A program made the translations under genes and the position numbers. A stretch of DNA of 64,000 bases from Candidatus Pullichristensenella avicola (lineage in GTDB: Bacteria > Bacillota > Clostridia > Christensenellales > Aristaeellaceae): NCBI GenBank assembly GCA_018711655.1, contig DVIA01000003.1, positions 1 to 64,000 on the forward strand, in the 5' to 3' direction. Below the pieces are notes generated by a model. That model had not been told where the DNA came from and ran no database searches. It saw only the letters and a list, made by a program, of their open reading frames with translations. Positions 52,675 through 61,466 of the stretch are shown piece by piece (the first letter of the stretch is position 1; every line of letters begins with the position of its first letter).

Positions 52675-54209
52675 TTGGCAGCCCTCCCGTCCTGACGTTT
52701 TGCGCCCGCCATGTAGAGGCCAAGCTCCTGCACGGTGGTCGTCGCCGGGTCAAATTCGCCGACGACGCGCCCTTCGTACATCACGAGAATGCGGTCGGAG
52801 AGGTTCATCACCTCGTCCAGTTCCAGGGACACCAGCAGCACCGCCTTGCCCTCGTCGCGCTCGCGCACGATCTGCTTGTGGATGTACTCGATGGCGCCCA
52901 CGTCCAATCCGCGCGTGGGCTGCACCGCCACCAGCAGGTTGGACTGCTTGTCCAGTTCGCGGGCGACGATGGCCTTTTGCTGGTTGCCGCCGGACATGCT
53001 GCGGGCGATGGTCTGCGGCCCCTCGGCGGAGCGCACGTCGTACTGCTTAATGAGCCGTTCGGCGTAGGCGCACACCTTGTCGCGGCGGATGAAGCCGTGG
53101 CTCTGGAACTCCATCTCCCAGTAGCGCTGGAGCACCATGTTCTCCTCCAGCGTGTAATCCAGCACCAGCCCGTGCTTGTGGCGGTCCTCGGGGATGTGGC
53201 TCATGCCGCCAACCGAGCGTTCGCGAATGGAGGCGTGGGAGATGTCCTTGCCGCTCAAGGTGATTTTGCCGCCGCTCATCTTTTCAAGGCCGGTGAGCGC
53301 GGAGACGAACTCCGTCTGCCCGTTGCCCTCGATGCCCGCCAGGCAGACGATCTCGCCGGCGCGTACTTCAAAGGAAACGTCGGAAACGGCGTTGTTTTTG
53401 TGGATGCGCGAAGGAACGGTGACGCCCTCCACGCGCAGGACGGTCTCGCCGGGCCTGGCGGGGGCCTTTTCCACCTTGAATTCCACGTCGCGCCCCACCA
53501 TCATGCGGGAGAGTTCCTCCTTGGTGGTGGAGGCGATGTCCACCGTGCCCACGCAGCGGCCCTTGCGCAGCACCGTGCAGCGGTCGGCCACGGCCATGAT
53601 CTCGTTGAGTTTGTGGGTAATAAAGAGGATGGACTTGCCTTCGGCGGCGAACGAGCGCATGATGTCCATCAGTTCGTCGATCTCCTGCGGGGTGAGCACC
53701 GCCGTCGGCTCGTCGAGGATGAGGATCTCGTTGTCGCGGTAGAGCATTTTGAGGATCTCCACGCGCTGCTGCATGCCTACGGATATATCTTCGATCAGCG
53801 CGTCGGGATCGACGCGCATGCCGTATTTTTCGCTCAGTGCAAGAACCTTTTTGCGCGCGGCGTCCTTTTTGAGAAAGCCCATGTGGGTGTCTTCCGCGCC
53901 GAGGATGATGTTGTCCAGTACCGTAAAGACTTCGACCAGCTTAAAGTGCTGATGCACCATGCCGATGCCCAGCGCCGTGGCGTCGTTGGGGTCGTGGATT
54001 CTGACCTCCTGCCCGTTTTTGCGGATAACGCCGCTCTCGGGCTGATAGAGGCCGAAAAGGACGCTCATCAGCGTCGATTTGCCCGCGCCGTTTTCGCCCA
54101 GCAGGGCGTGGATCTCGCCCCTTTTGAGCTTGAGGGTCACGTTATCGTTGGCCTTGATCCCGGGAAATTCCTTGGTGATGCCCAGCATCTCGATCACATA
54201 ATCGCTCAT
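52671..54209 (-). CDS. BMP-type nucleoside ABC importer ATPase (double NBD)
   Basis: The 512-residue protein has two nucleotide-binding domains. The first has a full Walker A ([18 protein letters not shown] near residue 35) and Walker B ([14 protein letters not shown]). The second has the degenerate Walker [12 protein letters not shown] and the signature [15 protein letters not shown], as in NupO/RbsA-type ATPases. It energises uptake with the permeases at 50600-52674. Confidence 0.95.
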   Translation of the reverse strand: MSDYVIEMLGITKEFPGIKANDNVTLKLKRGEIHALLGENGAGKSTLMSVLFGLYQPESGVIRKNGQEVRIHDPNDATALGIGMVHQHFKLVEVFTVLDNIILGAEDTHMGFLKKDAARKKVLALSEKYGMRVDPDALIEDISVGMQQRVEILKMLYRDNEILILDEPTAVLTPQEIDELMDIMRSFAAEGKSILFITHKLNEIMAVADRCTVLRKGRCVGTVDIASTTKEELSRMMVGRDVEFKVEKAPARPGETVLRVEGVTVPSRIHKNNAVSDVSFEVRAGEIVCLAGIEGNGQTEFVSALTGLEKMSGGKITLSGKDISHASIRERSVGGMSHIPEDRHKHGLVLDYTLEENMVLQRYWEMEFQSHGFIRRDKVCAYAERLIKQYDVRSAEGPQTIARSMSGGNQQKAIVARELDKQSNLLVAVQPTRGLDVGAIEYIHKQIVRERDEGKAVLLVSLELDEVMNLSDRILVMYEGRVVGEFDPATTTVQELGLYMAGAKRQDGRAAK

Positions 54210-54240
54210 CCAATTTCCCCTTTATACCGATATACTGTGA

Positions 54241-54268
54241 GGGGGCTGTCTCCAAAGAGGCAGCCCCC
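54241..54268 (-). other. Intercistronic hairpin between binding protein and ATPase genes
   Basis: GGGGGCTGTCTC (54241-54252) pairs with GAGGCAGCCCCC (54257-54268) with one mismatch. It lies 15 bases after the binding-protein stop on the minus strand and has no T run, so it probably stabilises the upstream message. Confidence 0.75.
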
Positions 54269-54283
54269 ATAGACGAAACGGGA

Positions 54284-55336
54284 TTATTCCTGAACGTCCA
54301 CGGTGACGGCGGTGGTCGCCGGCAGTTCGTCGATGCTGTTGCTGATGGTGATCTCGCCGGACTTCACCTGCTCGTAGATGGCGTTGTACTCATCCACGGT
54401 GAAGGTGCTGAAGCGCCAGGAGGTCTCCGCGGTGGGCAGGCCCACGCAGTTGTCGGCGGCGCCCAGGTTCTGGGTCACGCCGGCCATGTCCTCGGGCCAC
54501 TCGCCGCCGTTCTCATACAGGCGGGTGAGGGCGAGAATGACGGAGTTGGGCAGGTCCTTCATCGCGGAGGTGATGATGGTTTCGGAAACGTGCGCCTGGT
54601 CGGAGTCCACGCCCACGACCTTGCCGTTGCCTTCCTCAGCCGCGGCCACAACGGAGTTGTAGATGCCGCCGCCGCAGGAGAAGATGACCTCCGTGCCTTC
54701 GGTGTACCAGCTGGCGGCCTTGTTCTTGATGTCGTCGCTGGGGTTGAAGGAGTAGCTGTACCAGTACTTCATCTCCACCTCGACGCCCATTTCCTGCGCG
54801 GCGTACTCAGCGCCCTGGATGAAGCCATAGCCGAAGCGGATGACCGCCGGCACGTCCATGCCGCCGATGTAGCCCAGCTTGGTGTAGCCGTCCTTGACCA
54901 CGGCGTAGCCCGCGAGGAAGCCGGCCTGCTCCTCCTGGTAGAGGATGGACACGGTGTTGGCGGTGTTGCCGCCTTCGGGCTCGGTATCCAGCACGATGAA
55001 GTCCACATCCGGATAGGCGGCCTGCGCCTCGCCGGCCGACGCGGCGAACAGGTAGCCGGGCAGGATGACGACCTTGGCGCCGTTGCTCACGGCGTTGTGG
55101 ATCTGCTCAAGGCGGGCCTCGTCAGAGTCCTCGCTGGGACGGTAGTAGGCATAGGTCAGGCCGTTTTCTTCGGCGAAGGCCACCATGCCTTCATAGGAAC
55201 TCTGGTTGAAGGACTGGTCGTCGATGTTGCCAACGTCGGTGACCAGGGCCAGCTCGTAGCCGTCCCCTTCCGCCAGCGCGGCGACGCCCATCAGCATCAT
55301 CGCCAGAACAAGAAGAGCAGCAAGCAGTTTCTTCAT
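54284..55336 (-). CDS. BMP family substrate-binding protein
   Basis: The 350-residue protein starts MKKLLAALLVLAMMLMG at an ATG at 55336 with AAGGAGG ten bases upstream. The signal peptide ends near VAALAEGDG. The BMP/PnrA pattern ELALVTDVGNIDDQSFNQSSYEGM follows, then GGGIYNSVVAAAEE. BMP proteins bind purine nucleosides. As with the binding protein at 42071, no lipobox Cys follows the signal peptide, so the usual lipid anchor is missing. The genes for the ATPase and both permeases follow in order. Confidence 0.94.
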   Translation of the reverse strand: MKKLLAALLVLAMMLMGVAALAEGDGYELALVTDVGNIDDQSFNQSSYEGMVAFAEENGLTYAYYRPSEDSDEARLEQIHNAVSNGAKVVILPGYLFAASAGEAQAAYPDVDFIVLDTEPEGGNTANTVSILYQEEQAGFLAGYAVVKDGYTKLGYIGGMDVPAVIRFGYGFIQGAEYAAQEMGVEVEMKYWYSYSFNPSDDIKNKAASWYTEGTEVIFSCGGGIYNSVVAAAEEGNGKVVGVDSDQAHVSETIITSAMKDLPNSVILALTRLYENGGEWPEDMAGVTQNLGAADNCVGLPTAETSWRFSTFTVDEYNAIYEQVKSGEITISNSIDELPATTAVTVDVQE

Positions 55337-55390
55337 ACGGGATTTTCCTCCTTTTTTCATTGTGAACGGCGCAAAGCCGCACACACCTAT

Positions 55391-55419
55391 ATTATAACAG
55401 AAAAATTACCCTTTGTATA
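55391..55419 (-). promoter_or_regulatory. Promoter of the nucleoside importer operon
   Basis: On the minus strand TATACA (55419-55414), 17 bases and TATAAT (55396-55391) lie about 55 bases before the binding-protein ATG. Confidence 0.65.
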
Positions 55420-55491
55420 GCCTAAAAGGTGGAGTTGCGACAAATAATCCGCTAAACTATGACGGAAAACGGAAGAAAGGACACAGCGCAC

Positions 55492-55914
55492 ATGAAACTC
55501 TGGAAGGAATTCAAGGAGTTCGCCTTCAAGGGCAACGTCATCGACCTCGCCGTTGGTGTTATCATCGGCAGTGCTTTCACCGCCATTGTCAATTCGGTGG
55601 TCAACGACCTGTTCACGCCGATCCTCTCGCTCATCACCGGCCGCGTCGATTTCTCCACGCTGGCCATCACGCTTGGCACGGGCGACAACGCCGCCAAGAT
55701 CGCCTACGGTTCTTTCCTGCAGGCGGTGTTCAACTTCCTGATGGTCGCCATCTGCATCTTCGCCTTTGTCAAGGCCATCAACAAGCTCTACCGCAAGGGC
55801 GAGGCCGAGAAGGAAGCCAAGCCTGCCCCGCGCCTGTGCCCCTACTGCTTCGGCGAGATCAACGACAACGCCACCCGTTGCCCGCACTGCACCAGCGAAC
55901 TGCCGAAGGAATAA
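55492..55914 (+). CDS. mscL: Large-conductance mechanosensitive channel MscL with C-terminal zinc ribbon
   Basis: The 140-residue protein starts MKLWKEFKEFAFKGNVIDL at an ATG at 55492 with AGAAAGGA upstream. TM1 (VGVIIGSAFTAIVNSVVNDL) and TM2 (FNFLMVAICIFAFVKAINKLY) are standard MscL. After the usual C-terminal helix the protein continues into a zinc ribbon, LCPYCFGEINDNATRCPHC, which classical MscL lacks. The channel opens under hypo-osmotic stress; the ribbon lies in the cytosol and might bind metal or a partner. Confidence 0.93.
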   Translation: MKLWKEFKEFAFKGNVIDLAVGVIIGSAFTAIVNSVVNDLFTPILSLITGRVDFSTLAITLGTGDNAAKIAYGSFLQAVFNFLMVAICIFAFVKAINKLYRKGEAEKEAKPAPRLCPYCFGEINDNATRCPHCTSELPKE

Positions 55915-55918
55915 AAAA

Positions 55919-55951
55919 GCGTCCCGACCGCGAACGTGGCCGGGACGTTTT
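55919..55951 (+). terminator. Intrinsic terminator of mscL
   Basis: CGTCCCG (55920-55926) pairs with CGGGACG (55941-55947), followed by TTTTCT. An A run precedes the stem. Confidence 0.9.
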
Positions 55952-56122
55952 CTTGCATGCGATTTGCGTCAGGCCGCGGATGAAAAAGCCCTTTTCCCGC
56001 CGCGCCGTCCCTGCAAATTTCCAGGCGCGCAAACCGCGCGGAAGCGGCGCCTGTTTCGCAAGGCGGAGGGCTGCGGCGCGAAAGTCCGCCCTGCCCCGCC
56101 GCATGCGCCGCCAAAAACGATG

Positions 56123-56155
56123 AAAGCGCGAAAGGGCTCCTGCCTTTCGCGCTTT
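56123..56155. terminator. Perfect hairpin between mscL and the DUF3783 gene
   Basis: AAAGCGCGAAAGG (56123-56135) pairs perfectly with CCTTTCGCGCTTT (56143-56155), followed by more T on the plus strand. It could end either the mscL side or the minus-strand sms operon (last stop at 56212). The remaining bases of 55952-56211 show no gene. Confidence 0.75.
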
Positions 56156-56211
56156 TTCGCGGGTTTGGGCAGTCCGGGCGTTCTGGCCGCATGCGGCCGG
56201 GGCGCCGTTTT

Positions 56212-56616
56212 TTACGCCTTTTCCCTCTTCTCCCGCGCGTGTACGCTCGCCGCGCCCCGGGAAACGGCCTCGCGCTCCTTGCACAATTCCTCGTACAGCG
56301 CGCGCGAATCCCATTGGGCGTTCGTGGGCGTGAGAACAGCCTTCAGCCCGCCGGGGCGCACGCCCGCGCGGCGCAGGCCCTGCAAAAATGCCTGCACGAG
56401 CGGGGCGGGAAAGTTGGCCATGACGAGCATTTCCTCGTCAAAGGCCTCGCCCTCCCAGTCCCCTTCAGGGCCGGTTTCGACAAGTTCGGCAAGCGGCCGG
56501 GCGTATTCGCGCCGTTCCACCTCGCGCACGCGCGCGCGAAAGCGCATCGCTACCAGGCGGGTCCTCGCGGCGCGCTCGCCGCGAAGGTTGTAGATCAGCA
56601 GTACGGGCGGTTTCAT
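56212..56616 (-). CDS. DUF3783 domain-containing protein
   Basis: The 134-residue protein starts MKPPVLLIYNLRGERAART at 56616 after GAGGAGGGAG. The DUF3783 pattern is visible in DEEMLVMANFPAPLVQAFL and GGLKAVLTPTNAQWDSRALYEEL. Function is unknown. It lies 14 bases after the SmsB gene and is probably part of the same transcript. The C-terminus is charged (HAREKREKA). Confidence 0.75.
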   Translation of the reverse strand: MKPPVLLIYNLRGERAARTRLVAMRFRARVREVERREYARPLAELVETGPEGDWEGEAFDEEMLVMANFPAPLVQAFLQGLRRAGVRPGGLKAVLTPTNAQWDSRALYEELCKEREAVSRGAASVHAREKREKA

Positions 56617-56630
56617 GGCCTGCTCCCTCC

Positions 56631-57548
56631 TCAGCGCAGGAAACCTTCGATGATCTTGGCCTCGGCCTCCTGCTCGGTCAGGCCCAGCGTCTGCAATTTG
56701 AGAATCTGCTCGCCGGCGATCTTGCCGATGGCCGCCTCATGGATGAGGGCGGCGTCGCCGTCGTTGGCGGAAAGCTCCGGGGCCGCGTCCACCGCGCCGT
56801 GGTCGGCGATGATGGCGTCGCACTCCGAATGCCCCGTGCAGGGCGCGTTGCCAATGAGCACCGAGCGGTAGGACTGGCGGGAGTTTCCGCGTGCCACAGA
56901 GCGGGAAATGAGGTCCGTGCCCGAGCCCGCGCCGTTCATGCGCACCTCAAACTCGGTGTGCGCCCGCTGTTCGCCCTCGGTGAGGATGCGCTCGTGGATA
57001 TGCAGCTTCGCGCCCGCAGCCAGGGTGGCGCTTGTTTTGCGCACGGAGCGGTCCACGCCGCCGATCTGCGAGGTGTCCATGGTCATCACCGCGTCCTCTT
57101 CAAGAAACATCTCCGTCACCGGGTCGATGCTGCGCACGCCTGCGCCCTTGCCGGCGCCCACATGCTTTTCAAGGTAGGTGACGCGTGCGCCCTTTGCAAG
57201 GAAGAAGCGGTGCACGCCGTTGTGGCGCGCCATCTCCCCGCTGTCTGTATGCACGCCGCAGCCGGCGACGATGGTCACCTCCGCGCCCTCGCCGACGAAA
57301 AAGTCGTTGTAGACCAGATCGTCCACGCCGCCATGGGTGACGCAGGCGGGGATGGACACCGTCTCGCCCTTCGTGCCCGGGCGGATGCGAATATCCAGCC
57401 CCGGTTTGTCGCTCTTGCTCTCGATCCGGATATTTGGGGTGGACTGCCGCCCGGCGCACTGGCCGTTTTCGCGAATGTTGAAGGCTCCGGTGAACTTGCC
57501 GTTCCAGTCCGAAACCGCCCTGAGCAGGCCGTCGAGAATGCCGTTCAT
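56631..57548 (-). CDS. SufB/SufD-family Fe-S scaffold protein (SmsB-like)
   Basis: The 305-residue protein starts MNGILDGLLRAVSDWNGKFTG at an ATG at 57548. The beta-helix core is seen in ERILTEGEQRAHTEFEVRMNGAGS segments, and the conserved end has GNAPCTGHSECDAIIADHG, APELSANDGDAALIHEAAIGKI and GLTEQEAEAKIIEGFL. It is much shorter than SufB (about 470) and fits the SufB-like partner of the minimal two-gene SMS system. The start overlaps the ATPase gene by 4 bases. Confidence 0.85.
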   Translation of the reverse strand: MNGILDGLLRAVSDWNGKFTGAFNIRENGQCAGRQSTPNIRIESKSDKPGLDIRIRPGTKGETVSIPACVTHGGVDDLVYNDFFVGEGAEVTIVAGCGVHTDSGEMARHNGVHRFFLAKGARVTYLEKHVGAGKGAGVRSIDPVTEMFLEEDAVMTMDTSQIGGVDRSVRKTSATLAAGAKLHIHERILTEGEQRAHTEFEVRMNGAGSGTDLISRSVARGNSRQSYRSVLIGNAPCTGHSECDAIIADHGAVDAAPELSANDGDAALIHEAAIGKIAGEQILKLQTLGLTEQEAEAKIIEGFLR

Positions 57549-58273
57549 TTTGCAAACGCCTCCTTCTGGCGACAGCAGGCGGCTACGTCCGCGCCGCGCA
57601 TCAGATCGGGAAGGATTTCCGCCGCGCTGCCCTGGCGGGCGAGTTGACCGCCGGAGATCACTGCGATTTCGTCGGCGATCTGCAAAATGCGCTCCTGGTG
57701 GGAAATGATGACCATGGAGCCGTGCAGCGCGCTGCGCAGGCTTTGGAACACGGCGATGAGGTTGTTGAAACTCCACAGGTCGATGCCGGCCTCCGGCTCG
57801 TCAAAAATCGTCAGGCGCGAGTGGCGCAGAAGCACCGTGGCGATCTCGATGCGCTTGATTTCGCCGCCGGAAAGGGTGGCGTTGACTTCGCGGTCGATGT
57901 ATTCGCGCGCGCACAACCCCACCCGGCTGAGCACGTCGCAGAGTTTGGCTTCCGAAAGCTTCCCGCCCGCGGCAAGTTCCAGAAGTTGCCGGACGACCAA
58001 CCCCTTGAATCGCACCGGCTGTTGAAAGGCGTAGCTGACGCCGCGCCGCGCGCGCTCGGTAACGTTCAGGCCGGTGATGTCCTCGCCGTCGAGAAGGATA
58101 CGCCCGCTCGCGGGCGTTTCCAGGCCGGCGATGACCTTGGCCAAGGTGGTCTTGCCGCCGCCGTTGGGGCCGGTGACGACCATTAGCGTATCATCGGGCA
58201 CGGTCAGGCTCACGCCGTTTAAAATCTGCTCCCCATCCGGGGCGCTCCAGGTGATATTTTGCAGATCAAGCAT
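57545..58273 (-). CDS. SufC-family Fe-S assembly ATPase (SmsC-like)
   Basis: The 242-residue protein starts MLDLQNITWSAPDGEQIL at an ATG at 58273 with GAAAGGACGTG upstream. It has TGPNGGGKTTLAKVIAG, the Q-loop SYAFQQPVRF, the signature LSGGEIKRIEIA and Walker B RLTIFDEPEAGID, all as in SufC. No cysteine desulfurase, SufU or SufD gene follows, so this is the two-gene ATPase-scaffold arrangement. The upstream frame stays open but looks noncoding. Confidence 0.9.
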   Translation of the reverse strand: MLDLQNITWSAPDGEQILNGVSLTVPDDTLMVVTGPNGGGKTTLAKVIAGLETPASGRILLDGEDITGLNVTERARRGVSYAFQQPVRFKGLVVRQLLELAAGGKLSEAKLCDVLSRVGLCAREYIDREVNATLSGGEIKRIEIATVLLRHSRLTIFDEPEAGIDLWSFNNLIAVFQSLRSALHGSMVIISHQERILQIADEIAVISGGQLARQGSAAEILPDLMRGADVAACCRQKEAFAK

Positions 58274-58907
58274 CTTTTGAATCACGTCCTTTCTGCATGC
58301 CGCGCCGCGCGCAGCCGCATCGGCGGGGATAGGCGCGTCGAAATTCGCGGGGCTTGCGCGGAGGTCCGCTTCGGGCGGCGCCTGTTTTGGGCGATCGGCC
58401 GCAGGCGGCGTCTGCGCGAAGCGTCGTCCTCCGCTTGGCGCGCTGCGCCCCGCATTCGCGCGAAAGCGCCCGGCGCGATGTTTTCCATTTGCCATGGCCT
58501 CCGCTCCGCCATCGAACGCAACCGCGTACGCGCGCATTGCTCGCTTCCAGCCGTTGTCTGATCGCGCCGTGTTCGAGCGCAAGCCGCGGCTGCCAAAGCC
58601 CCGCCACATATCGCCGCCTTCACAGGCGCGCAAGGCTTCCCCTCCGCGCGCGTCAGGCCGCAGCGACGCCAACAGGGCGCGCCGTCGCCGGCGAGGAAAG
58701 CGTACGACTTCCCGATCTCGCCGTCAAACATGCCGCGAAGGCGCGCAACAGCCGCCGGCCGGGCATATTCTCCCGGTAAGGTTCGGTCTGCGCCGGAAGC
58801 GCTCGCCTCCGGGCAAAGCGCCGGGCGTGGCGGCGATGGTTTCACGAAACGCGCAGGCTCCTTTGCCGCCTTCGGCGTGGAACAAGGCGCGCGCGAATGG
58901 ATCGCTT
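58274..58907 (-). other. Long GC-rich leader of the sms operon, no recognisable gene
   Basis: A consensus promoter at 58915-58942 implies a transcript leader of about 630 bases before the SufC-like gene. The leader is GC-rich. A 187-codon frame from a GTG at 58845 has the composition of noncoding shadow frames (Arg, Ala and Cys rich). I see no known riboswitch, T-box or terminator. Confidence 0.45.
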
Positions 58908-58914
58908 CATGTCT

Positions 58915-58942
58915 ATTATACGTCGAAACCGCCGCCTGTCAA
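58915..58942 (-). promoter_or_regulatory. Consensus sigma-A promoter upstream of the sms operon
   Basis: Reading minus, TTGACA (58942-58937), 16 bases and TATAAT (58920-58915) match both hexamers. The next convincing gene on this strand starts only at 58273. Confidence 0.8.
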
Positions 58943-59187
58943 ACGGTATTTTGACACCCCGCCGCCAACTGTGAAGGAACGCGCGCTGCCGCAGCAGCGT
59001 CCCCTTCAATATATAACCCAATCGACGGCTTCGCCAACAGGCCTGGCGTTGTATGACGGTAGATTTTTGGTTGCGTTTGGGCGCTCTTGATATCGTTGCG
59101 CCGCGGAGGCGAGGCGCCGCGTTCGCCCGCACCTCGCAAGCCCCTGCCGCTTCGGAGAGAGCAATCGCAATTTTTGCGTAAAGGGTA

Positions 59188-59216
59188 TTGCTTTTTCCAA
59201 CGTTGCGTGCTATAAT
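59188..59216 (+). promoter_or_regulatory. Promoter of tRNA-Ser
   Basis: TTGCTT (59188-59193), 17 bases and TATAAT (59211-59216) with an upstream TGC (extended -10) lie 57 bases before the tRNA. Confidence 0.8.
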
Positions 59217-59272
59217 ATCTTTTGTTCGGCGCTCGGTCGGCGTCCGGCAGAAAAGAAAACCGCATAGCGCAT

Positions 59273-59365
59273 GGAGGAGTCGCCTAGCTTGGTCGAGGGC
59301 GCGCGACTGGAAATCGCGTAACGGTCAAAAGCCGTTCGAGGGTTCGAATCCCTCCTCCTCCGCCA
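59273..59365 (+). tRNA. tRNA-Ser(GGA)
   Basis: The acceptor GGAGGAG (59273-59279) pairs with CTCCTCC (59355-59361), followed by G and an encoded CCA. The anticodon stem CGCGAC/ATCGCG frames CTGGAAA with anticodon GGA, a long variable arm follows (typical of tRNA-Ser), and the T loop GGTTCGAATCC is standard. The length is 93 bases. Confidence 0.97.
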
Positions 59366-59367
59366 CC

Positions 59368-59408
59368 ATCCCCACCAGGGTTTGACGCAACGCTGGCGGG
59401 GATTTTTT
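59368..59408 (+). terminator. Intrinsic terminator of tRNA-Ser
   Basis: ATCCCC and CCAG (59368-59378) pair with CTGG and GGGGAT (59393-59403) with one mismatch, followed by six T. Confidence 0.92.
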
Positions 59409-59485
59409 CACACGTTCTGCCTACCTTGCATCAGAGACGGCCTGTGAAATGGTATCGTTTTGATGGCTCCGCCCCCACATAGGCC

Positions 59486-61360
59486 TCAAGCGGGCGACGC
59501 CTCCAGCCGCCACGCCGTCTCCTCTGCACAGAGAAGCGCCGCACAGCCTGATGGGCTTGCGAAAGCGCAACCTTCAAACGACAACCCCTGACCGCTTCGC
59601 ATCAAAAGCCGGTGGGGCTCGACAAAAAAGGCGCCGCTGCAAGCGCGGGCATAGAACTTCAGAATAAGGAAAACCCTGCGGCGCGCGCATTGCTCACCGC
59701 AGGTGTGGGCTGTATTGACAAAAAAGATACCCGTAGCTGTAATAAAAACCGAATCGAAGCCCAGCAAAGCGGGTTTGATTCGGTGAGGAGCCGTGACAGA
59801 ATGAGCGAGAGGTGACTTTTGCAAAAAGTCGCCGCGAACGATATGCCGTCCGCGGCGAGGTGGTGGAGCGGATATCTTCAAAGATGAACACTCGGCAGAG
59901 GTATATGTATCCCCGCTGAACGCTGTTTCAATATCGTCCAGCGGGATGTTCTCAATACTCAGCGGCTTCCTGCTGGCATTGATGATCAAGGTGAAATAAT
60001 CATCATACAGATAAATCGAATGAACAAAGATGTTGATAATGGCTCTGCGCTTGTTTACATCGTCCGCAGGCATATCACATACATAATCCAAAAAGGCGTG
60101 GATTTGCGGCTCGGTCAAGCAAATCTTTTTGTTTTGCTCAATGGCAAGCTGTTCTTCGAGTTCTGCTTTTTCGGCTTTTCTTTTGTTGATTCGTTCCGTC
60201 AGCATTTCAACCGATTGTCCCAGTTCAATTCCTTTCCAAAGATTTTCGATTGCGATGTCTACTTCTTTGATCGCCTTTTTTAATTCTTTCACCGAAATGT
60301 TGTCAGGGCTTTTATTGCATTCCTCTGCAACCATCTTCGCTATAAAAGCAATGTTTTCATCTGTAAGCAGTTTCAGGCATTCGGCAATCACACGGTTTTC
60401 AATATACTGCTTGCTGACAATTTTCTTTCGGCATTTCTTTTTTCTTGCATTTTTACAGTTGTAATAGTGATATTGACGCCCTGATTTTCCCGTACCACCG
60501 TAGCCAACCATCATTTCCTTGCAGTAACCGCAAAACAGTTTTGTTGTCAAAAGATATTCTCCCTCTCCGTGTGTGCGGGCGGGTGCGGATTTATTCTTGT
60601 TCATAAGCGCCTGCACCCGATAAAATAAATCATCATCCAAAATTCGTGGCATTCCGCCCGGTGTTTCCTGACCTTTGTAAAGATAAACACCGATATACCG
60701 CTTATTACATAACAAGCGGCTAAGACTGTTAGTGCTGAACTCTTTACCGAGCGATGTTTTTACCTTTCTCCGCTGCAAATCTCGAACAATTTCAGCTTTC
60801 GTTTCACCAGCTGCATAGCGCTCATATATTTCCCGGACGATTTCCGCTTCGTCGTTATCAACATAGAAACGGCGCTCGGAATCCACCTTAAAGCCAAGCC
60901 CGGGATTGCTGCCGTTTGAAAGGCATTTTTCCGCATTAATTGCCATACCACGATGAATTTTCTGGGAAAGCTCTGCAGAATAATACTCCGCCATACTTTC
61001 CAAAACGCCCTCCACCAAAATACCGGACGGATCGTCTGCAATATTCTCTTTTGCCGAGATAACCCGCACTCCGTTTTTCTTCAGCTTTGATTTGTTGATG
61101 GCGCTGTCGTAACGATTTCGGGCAAAACGGTCAAGCTGATAGACAAGTACGCCTTCAAAGGTGTGCTTGTCGCTGTCGGAAATCATGCGCTGAAATTCCA
61201 GCCGATTATCTGTCGTACCGCTCTGTGCTCGGTCAATATATTCGCCGACTATGGTATAATCGTTGCTTTTTGCATATTCATAACAGACTTTTAACTGTCC
61301 CTCGATAGATTGTTCTGTTTGGCTGTGACTCGAAAACCGAGCATATATGACTACATTCAT
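59486..61360 (-). CDS. Large serine recombinase (element integrase)
   Basis: The 624-residue protein starts MNVVIYARFSSHSQTEQSIEGQ with the catalytic Ser in RFSS, then a resolvase domain (LDRFARNRYDSAINK), a recombinase domain (residues ~170-280), a zinc ribbon (CGYCKEMMVGYGG with later paired Cys) and a coiled coil (residues ~370-420). It catalyses integration and excision of the element. After about residue 500 (LKISAPPP) the GC-rich sequence gives a C-terminus that looks less protein-like and may be read-through past the element border. GGAGG lies upstream of the ATG. Confidence 0.93.
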   Translation of the reverse strand: MNVVIYARFSSHSQTEQSIEGQLKVCYEYAKSNDYTIVGEYIDRAQSGTTDNRLEFQRMISDSDKHTFEGVLVYQLDRFARNRYDSAINKSKLKKNGVRVISAKENIADDPSGILVEGVLESMAEYYSAELSQKIHRGMAINAEKCLSNGSNPGLGFKVDSERRFYVDNDEAEIVREIYERYAAGETKAEIVRDLQRRKVKTSLGKEFSTNSLSRLLCNKRYIGVYLYKGQETPGGMPRILDDDLFYRVQALMNKNKSAPARTHGEGEYLLTTKLFCGYCKEMMVGYGGTGKSGRQYHYYNCKNARKKKCRKKIVSKQYIENRVIAECLKLLTDENIAFIAKMVAEECNKSPDNISVKELKKAIKEVDIAIENLWKGIELGQSVEMLTERINKRKAEKAELEEQLAIEQNKKICLTEPQIHAFLDYVCDMPADDVNKRRAIINIFVHSIYLYDDYFTLIINASRKPLSIENIPLDDIETAFSGDTYTSAECSSLKISAPPPRRGRHIVRGDFLQKSPLAHSVTAPHRIKPALLGFDSVFITATGIFFVNTAHTCGEQCARRRVFLILKFYARACSGAFFVEPHRLLMRSGQGLSFEGCAFASPSGCAALLCAEETAWRLEASPA

Positions 61361-61390
61361 TTTCTATTTACCTCCATTTACTTTTTCTAA

Positions 61391-61419
61391 ATTATACTTT
61401 CCTGTATTGTGAAAGTCAT
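61391..61419 (-). promoter_or_regulatory. Promoter of the recombinase gene
   Basis: On the minus strand ATGACT (61419-61414), 17 bases and TATAAT (61396-61391) precede the recombinase ATG by 30 bases. Confidence 0.6.
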
Positions 61420-61466
61420 ATGTATGGAAAGCAGCCGATATGGTTATCGATTGCTTTCTTTGAAAT

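Noticed and set aside
58273..58672. N-terminal extension of the SufC-like protein
   Set aside because: The frame is open upstream, but family alignment starts at MLDLQNITW and the extension is low-complexity. The ATG at 58273 gives the usual length.
58282..58845. 187-codon minus-strand gene in the sms leader
   Set aside because: The composition (Arg, Ala and Cys rich, no hydrophobic core pattern) equals that of shadow frames, and the GTG start has a poorly spaced ribosome site. I could not support it as a gene.
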